Assembly (NCBI RefSeq): GCF_003029735.1
Contig: NZ_KZ686272.1
Span: forward strand, 1-64,000
DNA from: Pedobacter yulinensis
GTDB taxonomy: Bacteria; Bacteroidota; Bacteroidia; Sphingobacteriales; Sphingobacteriaceae
Length of the DNA stretch: 64,000 nucleotides
Direction: 5' to 3'
Shown here in pieces: positions 1-8,752 of the stretch. Below the pieces are notes generated by a model. That model did not search any database, was not told the origin of the DNA, and saw only the letters and a program-made list of their open reading frames with translations. How positions within the stretch are numbered: position 1 is the first letter of the stretch; each line of letters opens with the position of its first letter. A program made the translations under genes and the position numbers.

Positions 1-70
1 GAACAGAGAAGTTAAGCCCGCCAGAGCCGATGGTACTGCGGTAACACGTGGGAGAGTAGGTCGGTGCCAA
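1..70 (+). rRNA. rrf: 5S ribosomal RNA, 3' part
   Basis: The first 70 bases read like the 3' half of a bacterial 5S rRNA: a GAAGTTAAGCCCG-type loop, a TGGTACTGCGG segment, then GGGAGAGTAGGTCGGTGCC at the 3' end. The 5' part and the rest of the rRNA operon lie before the window. The exact 3' end is uncertain by a few bases. A strong terminator follows directly. Confidence 0.93.
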
Positions 71-80
71 ATCTTAAACT

Positions 81-117
81 GGCCTTAGCTTTTACTAGCT
101 AAGGCCTTTTTGTTTTT
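81..117 (+). terminator. Rho-independent terminator of the rRNA operon
   Basis: A perfect 10-bp stem (GGCCTTAGCT at 81-90 with AGCTAAGGCC at 97-106) with a 6-nt loop is followed by a T-rich tail. It sits about 10 nt after the 5S rRNA. Confidence 0.93.
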
Positions 118-316
118 GTATGCCCGCCATTGTTCGAAGCCACCCGAACAATTTACCTGTGCCGCTGTTTTCCTGTAACTGATATGTGGAAAAGCTGACT
201 CCACCGTCCTGTTAATCTACTCTGAAAACGCCCTCTCATTAACCTGATCTTCGTCAGTTTTAGCCATTTAGCGGCTTTAATTTGGAATATTGGTAGGTTA
301 GCCAAAGCTTTTTCCG

Positions 317-324
317 TATCTTTG
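317..324 (+). promoter_or_regulatory. Bacteroidota -7 element before the acyl-ACP desaturase
   Basis: TATCTTTG matches TAnnTTTG exactly. A possible -33 TTG lies at 290-292, at slightly long spacing. A start site 3-5 nt downstream would fall on or just after the ATG at 327, so translation probably begins at the in-frame ATG at 342. Confidence 0.6.
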
Positions 325-341
325 ACATGAGATTAATAAGT

Positions 342-1322
342 ATGAATATTCGATTAGGGCAAAGAAAAGAGGTAATGAAGCATATTGAAAAATATATGCT
401 GGAAAAGATGCCGGAATACCTGAAACCCATCGATGATATCTGGCAGCCGGCCGATTTTTTGCCCGACGCCAGCCGCGATGACTTCTTTCAAAAAGTGAAA
501 GAGTTGCAGCAAAGCGCAAAAGAGTTATCATATGATCTGGTTGCAGTGCTGATCGGCGATACCATCACCGAAGAGGCCCTGCCTACCTATGAGTCCTGGC
601 TGACTACTGTCGAAGATGTTTCTCTCGATGAAGAAGGGGGCTGGATGAAGTGGACCAGGCATTGGACTGCCGAAGAAAACCGCCACGGTGATCTACTAAA
701 CAAATACCTCTACCTGTCAGGCCGTGTCGACATGCGCCAGATGGAGATCTCTACCCAATACCTGATCGCAGACGGTTTTGATATTGGCACCGGCCGCGAT
801 CCTTACCGCAACTTCATCTATACCTCTTTCCAGGAAATGGCGACGAACGTTTCGCACAGGAGAGTAGCCAGCCTGGCGAAAAAGGACGGGGATACCCTGC
901 TGTCTAAAATGTGCGGGGTGATTGCTTCAGATGAGGCGCGTCATGCAAAAGCTTATAAAGATTTTATATCCCGTGTATTTGATGTAGATGCAAACGAGGC
1001 CATGCTTGCATTCGAAGACATGATGCGCAAGAAGATCGTCATGCCGGCACATTTCCTGAGGGAAATCGGTCTGAAAATGGGTCAGACCTTTGGTCACTTC
1101 ACCGATGCAGCACAGCGGCTTGGTGTTTACACCTCGGCCGATTACGTCGATATTTTAAAGCAACTCATTAATGAGTGGAATATTGAAGCGATACGTGAAC
1201 TGAATGATGCCGGAGAAAAGGCCCGCGATTATATCCTGGCACTTCCTGACCGGCTAACCCGCATCGCGGACCGGATGAAAAATCCAACTATGGAGTATAA
1301 ATTCAGATGGATCCTGGCTTAA
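342..1322 (+). CDS. Acyl-ACP desaturase (ferritin-like diiron fatty-acid desaturase)
   Basis: Soluble fatty-acid desaturase of the plant-type stearoyl-ACP family (DesA2-like). By family knowledge it introduces a cis double bond into an ACP-bound acyl chain using a diiron centre, O2 and reduced ferredoxin. The sequence shows both diiron motifs: EENRHG about one third along and DEARH about two thirds along. There is no membrane segment. The length (326 aa from ATG 342) fits bacterial members. ATG 327 is in frame but lies at or before the start site predicted from the -7 element at 317-324; ATG 375, preceded by AGAGGT, is a third option. The gene is alone on this strand, between an rRNA operon and its own terminator. 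It probably adjusts membrane fluidity. Confidence 0.9.
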   Translation: MNIRLGQRKEVMKHIEKYMLEKMPEYLKPIDDIWQPADFLPDASRDDFFQKVKELQQSAKELSYDLVAVLIGDTITEEALPTYESWLTTVEDVSLDEEGGWMKWTRHWTAEENRHGDLLNKYLYLSGRVDMRQMEISTQYLIADGFDIGTGRDPYRNFIYTSFQEMATNVSHRRVASLAKKDGDTLLSKMCGVIASDEARHAKAYKDFISRVFDVDANEAMLAFEDMMRKKIVMPAHFLREIGLKMGQTFGHFTDAAQRLGVYTSADYVDILKQLINEWNIEAIRELNDAGEKARDYILALPDRLTRIADRMKNPTMEYKFRWILA

Positions 1323-1377
1323 AAAGGTTTGGTTCCGCTTTATAAAACTTACACAACCTGTTACGGGTCATCTTATC

Positions 1378-1406
1378 GCTCCTGCCAACCGCAGGGGCTT
1401 TTTTAT
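1378..1406 (+). terminator. Terminator after the acyl-ACP desaturase
   Basis: The stem GCTCCTGC/GCAGGGGC, with one G-U pair and a short CAAC loop, is followed by a run of six or more T. Confidence 0.75.
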
Positions 1407-1545
1407 TACTACATTGGGTGATAGCGGTTGGTAACTTCACTTTCTGACTGTCTTTGCGGCAGGCCTGTTTTAATCAGGCTGCATGATCGGTTATGCAGTT
1501 TGTGCCCTTCTTCAATTCAATTTATCAGCAAAAGGCCGCAAATGC

Positions 1546-1579
1546 AAAAAAACACCCCGGAAGTTTGCACTGTCCGGGG
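1546..1579 (-). terminator. Terminator after the icmF-DUF1080 pair
   Basis: Read on the minus strand, a CCCCGGA/TCCGGGG stem with an 11-nt loop is followed by a run of seven T. It lies about 20 nt past the stop codon of the DUF1080 gene. Confidence 0.8.
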
Positions 1580-1601
1580 CTTATAGATCGTTGCGATTTG
1601 C

Positions 1602-2204
1602 CTAAAGTTGTTTAATCTTAATGTTTTTCCAACGCACTTTGATACCGCCGCCATCGTGAATCTGCAGAGCAATAAATCCTTTTCCGGCACCGATTTTTGC
1701 GTCTTTCAGTTTAACCATTTCTGTTCCGTTTACCCAGCTGGTTACCTCATCACCCGAAACCTGGATGCGCATGTGGTTCCACTCGCCAACTTTCAGCGCC
1801 TCTTCTTTAGCTGCTTCAGGTTTGATCAGCCAGCCACGGCCGTATGACTCATAGATGCCACCGGTGCTGTGTCCTTTTGGCGCAACCTCTACCTGCCAGC
1901 CACTGATTTTTGTACCTTCAATGTTTGAACGAATAAACACACCGCTGTTTCCATTCGCTTCCTGCTTGAAATCCAGGTCCAGGATAAAATTATCATAAGA
2001 TTTGTTGGTCGATAAATATCCGTACTGTTTATCCGGTCCGCTTTCACAGATCAGTTCTTTGTTCTCCACGTACCATTTTTCGGTACCGTGTATGGTCCAA
2101 CCTTCCAGGTTTTTACCGTTAAAGATAGACTTGAAGCCCTTCTGGGGCAGCTGGGCCGAAATCAGCACGACGGCCAGCATGGCAAGGATAATTTTATATT
2201 TCAT
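1602..2204 (-). CDS. Secreted DUF1080 protein (3-keto-disaccharide hydrolase-like)
   Basis: A 200-aa protein with an N-terminal signal peptide (about residues 1-19) and one DUF1080 domain, a concanavalin/LamG-like jelly roll. The family hallmarks FNGKNLEGW near residue 30 and an NSGVFIRS-type strand are present. Members are annotated as 3-keto-disaccharide hydrolases or glycan-binding proteins acting in the periplasm; the substrate here is not evident. The start at 2204 is chosen because it gives a clean signal peptide and avoids overlap with icmF, which ends 10 bp upstream. A second DUF1080 gene lies at 33656-34498. The pairing with icmF looks like read-through rather than shared function. 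Confidence 0.87.
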   Translation of the reverse strand: MKYKIILAMLAVVLISAQLPQKGFKSIFNGKNLEGWTIHGTEKWYVENKELICESGPDKQYGYLSTNKSYDNFILDLDFKQEANGNSGVFIRSNIEGTKISGWQVEVAPKGHSTGGIYESYGRGWLIKPEAAKEEALKVGEWNHMRIQVSGDEVTSWVNGTEMVKLKDAKIGAGKGFIALQIHDGGGIKVRWKNIKIKQL

Positions 2205-2214
2205 AGTTCCTAAT

Positions 2215-5200
2215 TTACATATTTCGACGGTATTGTCCGCCAACTTCGTAAAGCGCATGACTGATTTGTCCGAGGCTGCAGCACTTGCATGCGTTCATCA
2301 GTGCCTCGAAGACGTTACGGCCTGAAATCGCCGCCTCCTGCAACTTACGAAGTTCAGCAGCAGCGTTTTCCTGGTGCGCTGACCTGAAAGACTCCAGGTT
2401 CCTGATTTGCGCCTGCTTTTCGGTCTCGGTAGCCCGGACTACCTCGCCCGGTGTCACAGTTGGCGAACCTTTTTTGTTCAGAAATGTGTTAACGCCAATG
2501 ATCGGGTAGTCGCCCGTATGTTTGAGTGTTTCGTAACGCAGACTTTCTTCCTGGATCTTGCCCCGCTGGTACATGGTTTCCATTGCGCCCAGCACACCGC
2601 CGCGTTCGTTAATGCGTTTAAATTCTGCCAGAACAGCCTCTTCGACCAGGTCTGTCAACTCCTCGATCACAAAAGCGCCCTGTAACGGATTTTCGTTTTT
2701 GGCGAGGCCAAGCTCCCGGTTAATGATCAGTTGGATTGCCATGGCCCTGCGAACCGATTCTTCGGTCGGCGTGGTGATCGCCTCGTCATAAGCATTCGTG
2801 TGCAGGGAGTTGCAGTTGTCGTAGATGGCATAAAGTGCCTGCAGCGTGGTGCGGATGTCGTTAAAATCTATTTCCTGGGCATGGAGTGAACGCCCGGATG
2901 TCTGAATGTGGTACTTTAGCTTCTGGGAACGTTCATTGCCCTTGTATTTGTTTTTGATGGCTTTGGCCCAGATGCGCCTGGCTACCCGGCCGATTACCGC
3001 GTACTCTGCATCGATTCCGTTCGAAAAGAAAAAAGACAGGTTCGGTGCAAAATCATCTATATGCATGCCCCGGCTCAGGTAATATTCTACAAAGGTAAAT
3101 CCATTGCTCAGGGTAAAGGCCAGCTGTGAAATGGGGTTGGCACCAGCCTCAGCAATGTGGTACCCCGATATCGAGACAGAGTAAAAATTCCTGACCTGAT
3201 TGTCAATAAAGTATTGCTGAATATCACCCATCATCCGCAATGCGAATTCCGTAGAGAAGATGCAGGTGTTCTGCGCCTGGTCCTCTTTCAAAATATCGGC
3301 CTGAACGGTTCCTCTCACACTGGCCATAGCTTTTGCCCTGATTGCTGCGTAGACATCGGGCGGCAGCACTTCGTCGCCGGTCACGCCCAGCATCATCAGG
3401 CCTAGCCCGTTGTTGCCTTCCGGAAGTGCACCTTCGTAAGCTGGGCGTTCTGTGCCGCGTCGACTGAATATTTCTGCCAGTCTGGCTTCAGTTTGTGCTT
3501 GCAAGCCATGGGCTATAATATATTTTTCGCATTGCTGGTCTATTGCTGCATTCATGAAAAATCCGAGCAGCATCGGCGCGGGGCCGTTGATGGTCATCGA
3601 TACAGAGGTAGCCGCATCGCAGAGGTCAAACCCGGAATATAACTTTTTCGCATCGTCGAGGGTGGCAATGCTCACACCCGAGTTGCCGATCTTGCCATAT
3701 ATATCCGGACGGATGTGGGGGTCCTCGCCGTAGAGCGTTACAGAGTCGAATGCCGTTGAAAGCCGGTGAGCCGGCTGACCAAGCGAAACGTAATGAAAAC
3801 GCTTGTTGGTGCGCTCCGGACCGCCCTCGCCGGCAAACATGCGAGTGGGGTCTTCGCCCTCGCGCTTCAGCGGAAATACGCCGGCCGTATAAGGGAAATA
3901 TCCCGGAAGGTTTTCTGTGAGCAGCCAACGCAGCAGATCGCCATGGTCCTGGTAACGTGGCAAAGCCACTCGCGGAATTTTCAAGCCTGAAAGCGATTCA
4001 TGAAAAAGGGGCTGCCGGATCTCTTTCCCGCGTACCTCGTAAATAAAATCAGCTGCCTGGTATTGGTCAGCTACGGCCGGCCAGCTACTTAGCAACTTTC
4101 GGCAGGAGGCATCGAGCAGCTCTTCCTGTGCCGCTCGCGCCTGGTCCAGCGCATTGCCGGACTGGCTGTTTCCCTGCTCCTGCAACAGGTTTTGTACACC
4201 TGCTATCTGCCAGATTGCCCTGGCCGCCGCTGCCTGGGCATGTACCCACTCATTGTATGTCTGGCTGGCCTCTGCAATTTCCGCCAGGTAGCGGCTCCGC
4301 TCAGGCGGAATGATGTAGATCTTTTCTGACTGTGCCGTTCCCGGTTTGGTTTTTACACCGAAATCTGTTCCGGTCTTTGTTGCAATGGCTGCCATGAGCG
4401 CCGCAAACAGGTTATTCATGCCCGGATCATTAAACTGCGAGGCCATGGTACCGTATACCGGCAGCTCGCTGTCTGGGGTCTCAAAAACCTGGTGGTTTCG
4501 TCTGTACTGCTTTTTAACATCGCGCAGTGCATCTGCTGCGCCCCGTTTATCAAATTTATTGATGGCCACAAGATCTGCAAAGTCCAGCATATCGATCTTT
4601 TCGAGTTGGGTCGCAGCGCCAAACTCGGGTGTCATTACGTACAACGAAAGGTCACAATGTTCTGTGATTTCAGTGTCAGACTGCCCGATGCCCGAGGTTT
4701 CGATCAGGATCAGGTCAAAGCCCGCGACCTTACAGATGTCGATACTTTCCTGTACATTTTTAGATAAGGCCAGGTTGGCCTGCCTTGTTGCCAATGAGCG
4801 CATGTATACGCGCGGGTTGCCAATCGCATTCATCCTGATCCGGTCGCCAAGCAAGGCTCCGCCGGTTTTACGTTTTGAAGGGTCTACAGACAATATGGCA
4901 AGTGTTTTACCGGATGTCTCCATCAGGAAGCGCCTGACCAATTCATCGACAAGCGATGATTTACCTGCGCCGCCGGTTCCGGTAATTCCCAATACCGGAA
5001 CTTTGCTCTGCTCTGCCCGTGTTTTCAGCTGACCGAAGCGTGCCGCAAAAAGCTCGGGGTCATTCTCGGCCGCACTGATGGCCGAAGCAATTGCCGGAAT
5101 GGATCTTGCTGCAATTGCAGCCTCAGAGAAATCACGCAATGATGTCGTTAAAAAGTCAGTCTGCCGGAGCATGTCATTGATCATGCCCTGCAGGCCCATC

Positions 5201-5586
5201 GTCCGCCCATCATCGGGTGAATAAATGTGCGCAATCCCATAAGCATGAAGCTCTTGGATTTCTGCGGGGAGAATCACGCCACCGCCGCCGCCAAAAATAC
5301 GGATGTGGCCTGCACCCTGGTCGTTCAGCAGGTCGTACATGTATTTGAAATATTCCAGGTGCCCACCCTGGTAGGAGGTTAATGCAATGCCCTGCACATC
5401 TTCCTGGATGGCACAGGTTACCACCTCTTCTACAGAACGGTTGTGCCCGAGATGCACAACCTCGGCACCAGATGCCTGCAGGATCCGGCGCATAATGTTG
5501 ATCGTGGCATCGTGGCCGTCGAAAAGTGAGGCGGCGGTAACAAACCTGATCTTATTTTTCGGTATATAACGTTCCTGTTCCTGCAT
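2215..5586 (-). CDS. icmF: Fused isobutyryl-CoA mutase IcmF (B12 domain, MeaI GTPase, mutase)
   Basis: A 1123-aa coenzyme-B12-dependent acyl-CoA mutase that carries its own GTPase chaperone. Domains in order: a B12-binding Rossmann domain (about 10-150) with the cobalt-ligand segment DGHDAT (His25) and a GGGGG loop near 100; a MeaI-type G domain with P-loop GTGGAGKS at 203-210 and an NKFD guanine-specificity motif; and a C-terminal TIM-barrel mutase containing FPYTAGVFP and FAGEGGPERTNKRFHY signatures. The single-chain order and these signatures point to IcmF rather than two-subunit methylmalonyl-CoA mutase. Known chemistry is isobutyryl-CoA to n-butyryl-CoA (and relatives) by radical carbon-skeleton rearrangement, with GTP-gated cofactor loading. 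The DxHxxG motif keeps the His, but its last Gly is Thr. A near-consensus -7 (TAACTTTA) lies 18-25 nt upstream. Confidence 0.93.
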   Translation of the reverse strand: MQEQERYIPKNKIRFVTAASLFDGHDATINIMRRILQASGAEVVHLGHNRSVEEVVTCAIQEDVQGIALTSYQGGHLEYFKYMYDLLNDQGAGHIRIFGGGGGVILPAEIQELHAYGIAHIYSPDDGRTMGLQGMINDMLRQTDFLTTSLRDFSEAAIAARSIPAIASAISAAENDPELFAARFGQLKTRAEQSKVPVLGITGTGGAGKSSLVDELVRRFLMETSGKTLAILSVDPSKRKTGGALLGDRIRMNAIGNPRVYMRSLATRQANLALSKNVQESIDICKVAGFDLILIETSGIGQSDTEITEHCDLSLYVMTPEFGAATQLEKIDMLDFADLVAINKFDKRGAADALRDVKKQYRRNHQVFETPDSELPVYGTMASQFNDPGMNNLFAALMAAIATKTGTDFGVKTKPGTAQSEKIYIIPPERSRYLAEIAEASQTYNEWVHAQAAAARAIWQIAGVQNLLQEQGNSQSGNALDQARAAQEELLDASCRKLLSSWPAVADQYQAADFIYEVRGKEIRQPLFHESLSGLKIPRVALPRYQDHGDLLRWLLTENLPGYFPYTAGVFPLKREGEDPTRMFAGEGGPERTNKRFHYVSLGQPAHRLSTAFDSVTLYGEDPHIRPDIYGKIGNSGVSIATLDDAKKLYSGFDLCDAATSVSMTINGPAPMLLGFFMNAAIDQQCEKYIIAHGLQAQTEARLAEIFSRRGTERPAYEGALPEGNNGLGLMMLGVTGDEVLPPDVYAAIRAKAMASVRGTVQADILKEDQAQNTCIFSTEFALRMMGDIQQYFIDNQVRNFYSVSISGYHIAEAGANPISQLAFTLSNGFTFVEYYLSRGMHIDDFAPNLSFFFSNGIDAEYAVIGRVARRIWAKAIKNKYKGNERSQKLKYHIQTSGRSLHAQEIDFNDIRTTLQALYAIYDNCNSLHTNAYDEAITTPTEESVRRAMAIQLIINRELGLAKNENPLQGAFVIEELTDLVEEAVLAEFKRINERGGVLGAMETMYQRGKIQEESLRYETLKHTGDYPIIGVNTFLNKKGSPTVTPGEVVRATETEKQAQIRNLESFRSAHQENAAAELRKLQEAAISGRNVFEALMNACKCCSLGQISHALYEVGGQYRRNM

Positions 5587-5690
5587 GCAGCTGTGTTTAG
5601 CCTCTAAAGTTAAGAGTTATGCCGGTAAATCCACAGCCTGCGGGGCAAGCTGAAGATGCGTGGAAGACGCTAAACGCAGCTCATGCCAGA

Positions 5691-7346
5691 TCAGTACTGG
5701 TGTGTCAGTTCTGTAATGGCCTCGCCGATGTTTCCGTTTGGCATCTGGATACGGAGCATGGCAGCGAGCGTTGCGGCAATGTCGGTCATGTAGTGGTTTT
5801 TGTTTGTCTTACCGGGTTTAACGTGCCAGCCCATGAACACCAGGGGAATGTGCGAGTCGTAGGGGTTCCAGTTGCCATGCGTTGTGCCGGTTCTGCTTCC
5901 GTTGAACCAACCCGGATTTAAAATATAATAAATGTCACCGCTTCTTCTGGCGTTGTAACCATTGGTGATCATTGTCTTCTGCACATCGGTGAGTGTGCTG
6001 GCTGCGATATTCCTGAGGTCAACAGCATCGGTTACGCCCTCCTGGGTACGAAGAAATCCGATAGCTGCGGCGAGCACGCTGTTGTAATCGGCTTTGGCAG
6101 ACGCGATGGCTTTCCGGTCGAACAGGATTTGATTATTTTGCGCTGCTCGTACGGCTGTCTTCACTTTAAACTGTTCTTCCAGGCTGGAATTGAGTCCTTT
6201 GGCAATATTGCTATCGCTGATTACCCCCGCCGGCAGGCGGTTCTCTGCCATGAAGCCCGGTACATGTGCGGCACCATGATCGGCCGTGATGAAGAAAAGA
6301 TATTGCCCTTTTCCTACCTGTTTATCCAGGTAATTGAAGAATTCTTCGAGATCCTTGTCCAGGCGCAGATAGGTGTCTTCGGCTTCTATGGAATTAGGAC
6401 CGTATTGGTGACCAATGTAATCCGTAGATGAACAGCTGACAGCCAGAAAGTCAGTGGCCTGGTCAGCGCCAAGATCTTCAGAAAGAATGGCGAGTTTGGC
6501 CAGGTCGAGCGTAATGGTATTTCCGTAAGGTGTACTCCTGATTGCGTCGTAATTCCGGTTCGCAAACTGTGTAAGGTTATGAGGAAAGGTGCTGTTCCGC
6601 CCTTCGTATTCTTTTTCGTCGGCAGTACTGTTTACATAGGTCTGAACCGGGTAAAGGGGTTCCCAGTTTTTTGCATAAAACTTATTGGCAAGCTTCATCT
6701 TGTTGTAGTCTTCGAGCCACATTGGCAATTGCTGCATGTAGTAGGTACTTGTAATCCAGTTACCTGACTTGCCGTCATACCAGTAAGCCGCATTACCTGT
6801 ATGACCTGCCGGAAGGATCGAACCCCGGTCTTTCATGGAAATGCCGATCACCTTCCCTTTAAAATTGGTCGCCAGCCGCAGCTCATCTGTAATGGTATTG
6901 CTCAACATGTTTCTTGGCGACATTTGCCCTTCAGGCGATGCGGGAATGCCCACGGTCGAGACGGTTGTATCGCCGGCGCAGTACACACGTTTCAGGGACT
7001 GCGCATCTGTCCATTCATTGCCAATAATCCCGTGTACGGCCGGAACAGTACCGGTGTAAATGCTTGCATGGCCGCAGGCCGTATACGTAGGGGTATAAGG
7101 AATATAGGTGTTTTCTGCTGAAAACCCTTCATGAATAAGCCTTTTGAAACCACCACTGCCATAACGTGCATAATACCTGTACAGGTAATCCCACCGCATC
7201 TGGTCGATAACCAGTCCGACAATAAGTTTAGGACGGGCAACCTGGGCCGGATAGGGTTCCGGACGAGCAACAGGTTTTTTTTGCGCGTATACAGTTGTGC
7301 CCGTAGCGGCCAGTAACAGAAAGGGTAGAAGGTAACGTATTTTCAT
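5691..7346 (-). CDS. Secreted alkaline phosphatase-superfamily protein (PafA-like)
   Basis: A 551-aa protein with a signal peptide ending near VYAQ. It has the type I phosphodiesterase/alkaline phosphatase fold. Visible elements are GLVIDQMRWDYLYRY (first metal-binding Asp), TYTACGHASIYTGT with the Thr nucleophile region, SCSSTDYIGHQYGP, and ITADHGAAHVPG (late Asp/His metal ligands). This pattern matches the PafA phosphatases of Bacteroidota, periplasmic phosphomonoesterases that release phosphate from organic phosphoesters. The start at 7346 is preferred over the in-frame start 30 nt upstream because it opens the signal peptide directly. Exact substrate range (mono- or diesters) cannot be read from sequence. 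Confidence 0.9.
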   Translation of the reverse strand: MKIRYLLPFLLLAATGTTVYAQKKPVARPEPYPAQVARPKLIVGLVIDQMRWDYLYRYYARYGSGGFKRLIHEGFSAENTYIPYTPTYTACGHASIYTGTVPAVHGIIGNEWTDAQSLKRVYCAGDTTVSTVGIPASPEGQMSPRNMLSNTITDELRLATNFKGKVIGISMKDRGSILPAGHTGNAAYWYDGKSGNWITSTYYMQQLPMWLEDYNKMKLANKFYAKNWEPLYPVQTYVNSTADEKEYEGRNSTFPHNLTQFANRNYDAIRSTPYGNTITLDLAKLAILSEDLGADQATDFLAVSCSSTDYIGHQYGPNSIEAEDTYLRLDKDLEEFFNYLDKQVGKGQYLFFITADHGAAHVPGFMAENRLPAGVISDSNIAKGLNSSLEEQFKVKTAVRAAQNNQILFDRKAIASAKADYNSVLAAAIGFLRTQEGVTDAVDLRNIAASTLTDVQKTMITNGYNARRSGDIYYILNPGWFNGSRTGTTHGNWNPYDSHIPLVFMGWHVKPGKTNKNHYMTDIAATLAAMLRIQMPNGNIGEAITELTHQY

Positions 7347-7421
7347 TTGTTTGCGGTGAGCGATAAAACTAACCATTTCGATATAAAATTCCTGTAAAAA
7401 AGGAGTTATCAGATCGTTTGT

Positions 7422-8711
7422 TTAAATGGCTTCGGCTACAACAAAGGTGCTGCCGCCAATAAAAACCAGATCGTTCGGGCCTGATGCCTGCTCGGCCGCT
7501 TTCCTGGCTGCCGTTACGCTTTCATAGGTCTTTCCGGCCAGTCCATAGGCGCCCGCCTGTGCCTGCAATGCCGTTGCCGGCAGTGCCCGTTCAAGTTTCG
7601 GACTGCAAAAGTAATACTGCGCATGCCTGGGCATCAATTTCAGAACGCCATTCACATCTTTATCGCTTACCATTCCAAATACGATGCGCAGTGTTTCGTG
7701 CGGCGTGTCCGCAATGTTTTGTAAGACCTCGGCCATGCCAGCTTCATTGTGCCCTGTGTCGCAGATAACCAATGGGTGCCGGGAAAGTGTTTGCCACCGC
7801 CCCTGCAGCCCGGTGTTTTTCTTCACGGAAGCCAGGCCCTGCCTCACGGCCTGTTCGGCCAGGATCAAAGCTCCGGTCTTTTTTAATAATTCGATGGCCG
7901 CCACGACTGTCAGGATGTTTTTGACCTGATAATTGCCATTGAGGTCGCAGCTGAGGTTTTCGTATAGCAGCCTGCCTTCGTACAGCACAGACAGCTGAAG
8001 CAGGTCAGGTTTGCGCACAACGTTTTCTGGCCGGAAGGCCTGGTCGGCGAAGCATATAGGCGCCTGCTCATTCGCCGCTTTTTCAAGAAAAACCGGCAAG
8101 GTTTCCTGATGGCTTTCACCGATCACGACCGGTACGCCGGCTTTAATGATACCGCCTTTTTCTGTGGCAATGAGCGGAAGCGTGTTGCCCAGCAAGGCAA
8201 CATGGTCCAGGCTGATGTTCGTAATAACCGATAAAACAGGTGTGATGATGTTGGTTGAGTCGAGCCGTCCGCCGAGGCCAACCTCGACGATCGCCACGTC
8301 TACTTTTTGCTGGGCAAAATAGTTGAATGCCAGGGCTACAGTCACCTCGAAAAACGAAGGTTCAAGCTTATTAATCAGACTGCTGTGTGCCGAAACAAAG
8401 TCGACCACAGCTTGCTGCGCAATGGGTTCGCCATTTACCCGGATGCGTTCCCTGAAATCTTTCAGGTGCGGGGAGGTATAAAGTCCTGTCCGGTAGCCTG
8501 CTGCATGGCATACAGATGCCAGCATGTGCGAGGTGGAACCTTTTCCATTGGTTCCGCCAATGTGAACTGACCTGAATTGGTGGTGTGGATTGCCCAGTGC
8601 TTCAGACAGCGCCAGAATGTTACCCAGGCCCTTTTTGATTGCTGCCTCGCCAACCCGGGTAAACATGGGCAGTTTGCTGTACAGGTACTCAAGCGTTTGT
8701 TCGTAGTTCAT
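7422..8711 (-). CDS. folC: Bifunctional folylpolyglutamate synthase/dihydrofolate synthase
   Basis: A 429-aa Mur-ligase-family enzyme that adds glutamate to dihydropteroate and to reduced folates, using ATP in the cytoplasm. The ATP-binding P-loop GGTNGKGST is at residues 52-60. The Omega-loop and metal-site signature EVGLGGRLDSTN and the C-terminal GHNEAGM motif are also present. The start at 8711 is supported by an exact -7 element at 8720-8727, only 8 nt upstream, which rules out longer N-terminal extensions into the tonB tail. The gene follows the Ton operon on the same strand but seems to have its own promoter. Confidence 0.95.
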   Translation of the reverse strand: MNYEQTLEYLYSKLPMFTRVGEAAIKKGLGNILALSEALGNPHHQFRSVHIGGTNGKGSTSHMLASVCHAAGYRTGLYTSPHLKDFRERIRVNGEPIAQQAVVDFVSAHSSLINKLEPSFFEVTVALAFNYFAQQKVDVAIVEVGLGGRLDSTNIITPVLSVITNISLDHVALLGNTLPLIATEKGGIIKAGVPVVIGESHQETLPVFLEKAANEQAPICFADQAFRPENVVRKPDLLQLSVLYEGRLLYENLSCDLNGNYQVKNILTVVAAIELLKKTGALILAEQAVRQGLASVKKNTGLQGRWQTLSRHPLVICDTGHNEAGMAEVLQNIADTPHETLRIVFGMVSDKDVNGVLKLMPRHAQYYFCSPKLERALPATALQAQAGAYGLAGKTYESVTAARKAAEQASGPNDLVFIGGSTFVVAEAI

Positions 8712-8719
8712 AAACGCTA

Positions 8720-8727
8720 CAAAGTTA
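8720..8727 (-). promoter_or_regulatory. -7 element of folC
   Basis: TAACTTTG on the minus strand is an exact TAnnTTTG match, 8 nt before the folC ATG and inside the folC-tonB gap. It predicts a leader of about 5 nt. No clear -33 element was seen. Confidence 0.5.
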
Positions 8728-8752
8728 TGAACTGCGCTTAGCTGCGCATAAC

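Noticed and set aside
327..341. Start of the acyl-ACP desaturase at ATG 327
   Set aside because: The -7 element TATCTTTG at 317-324 predicts a transcript start at or after this ATG; ATG 342 is safer, though 327 cannot be fully excluded.
4346..5032. 228-codon plus-strand frame inside icmF
   Set aside because: It is antisense to the MeaI GTPase domain and has no recognisable protein features.
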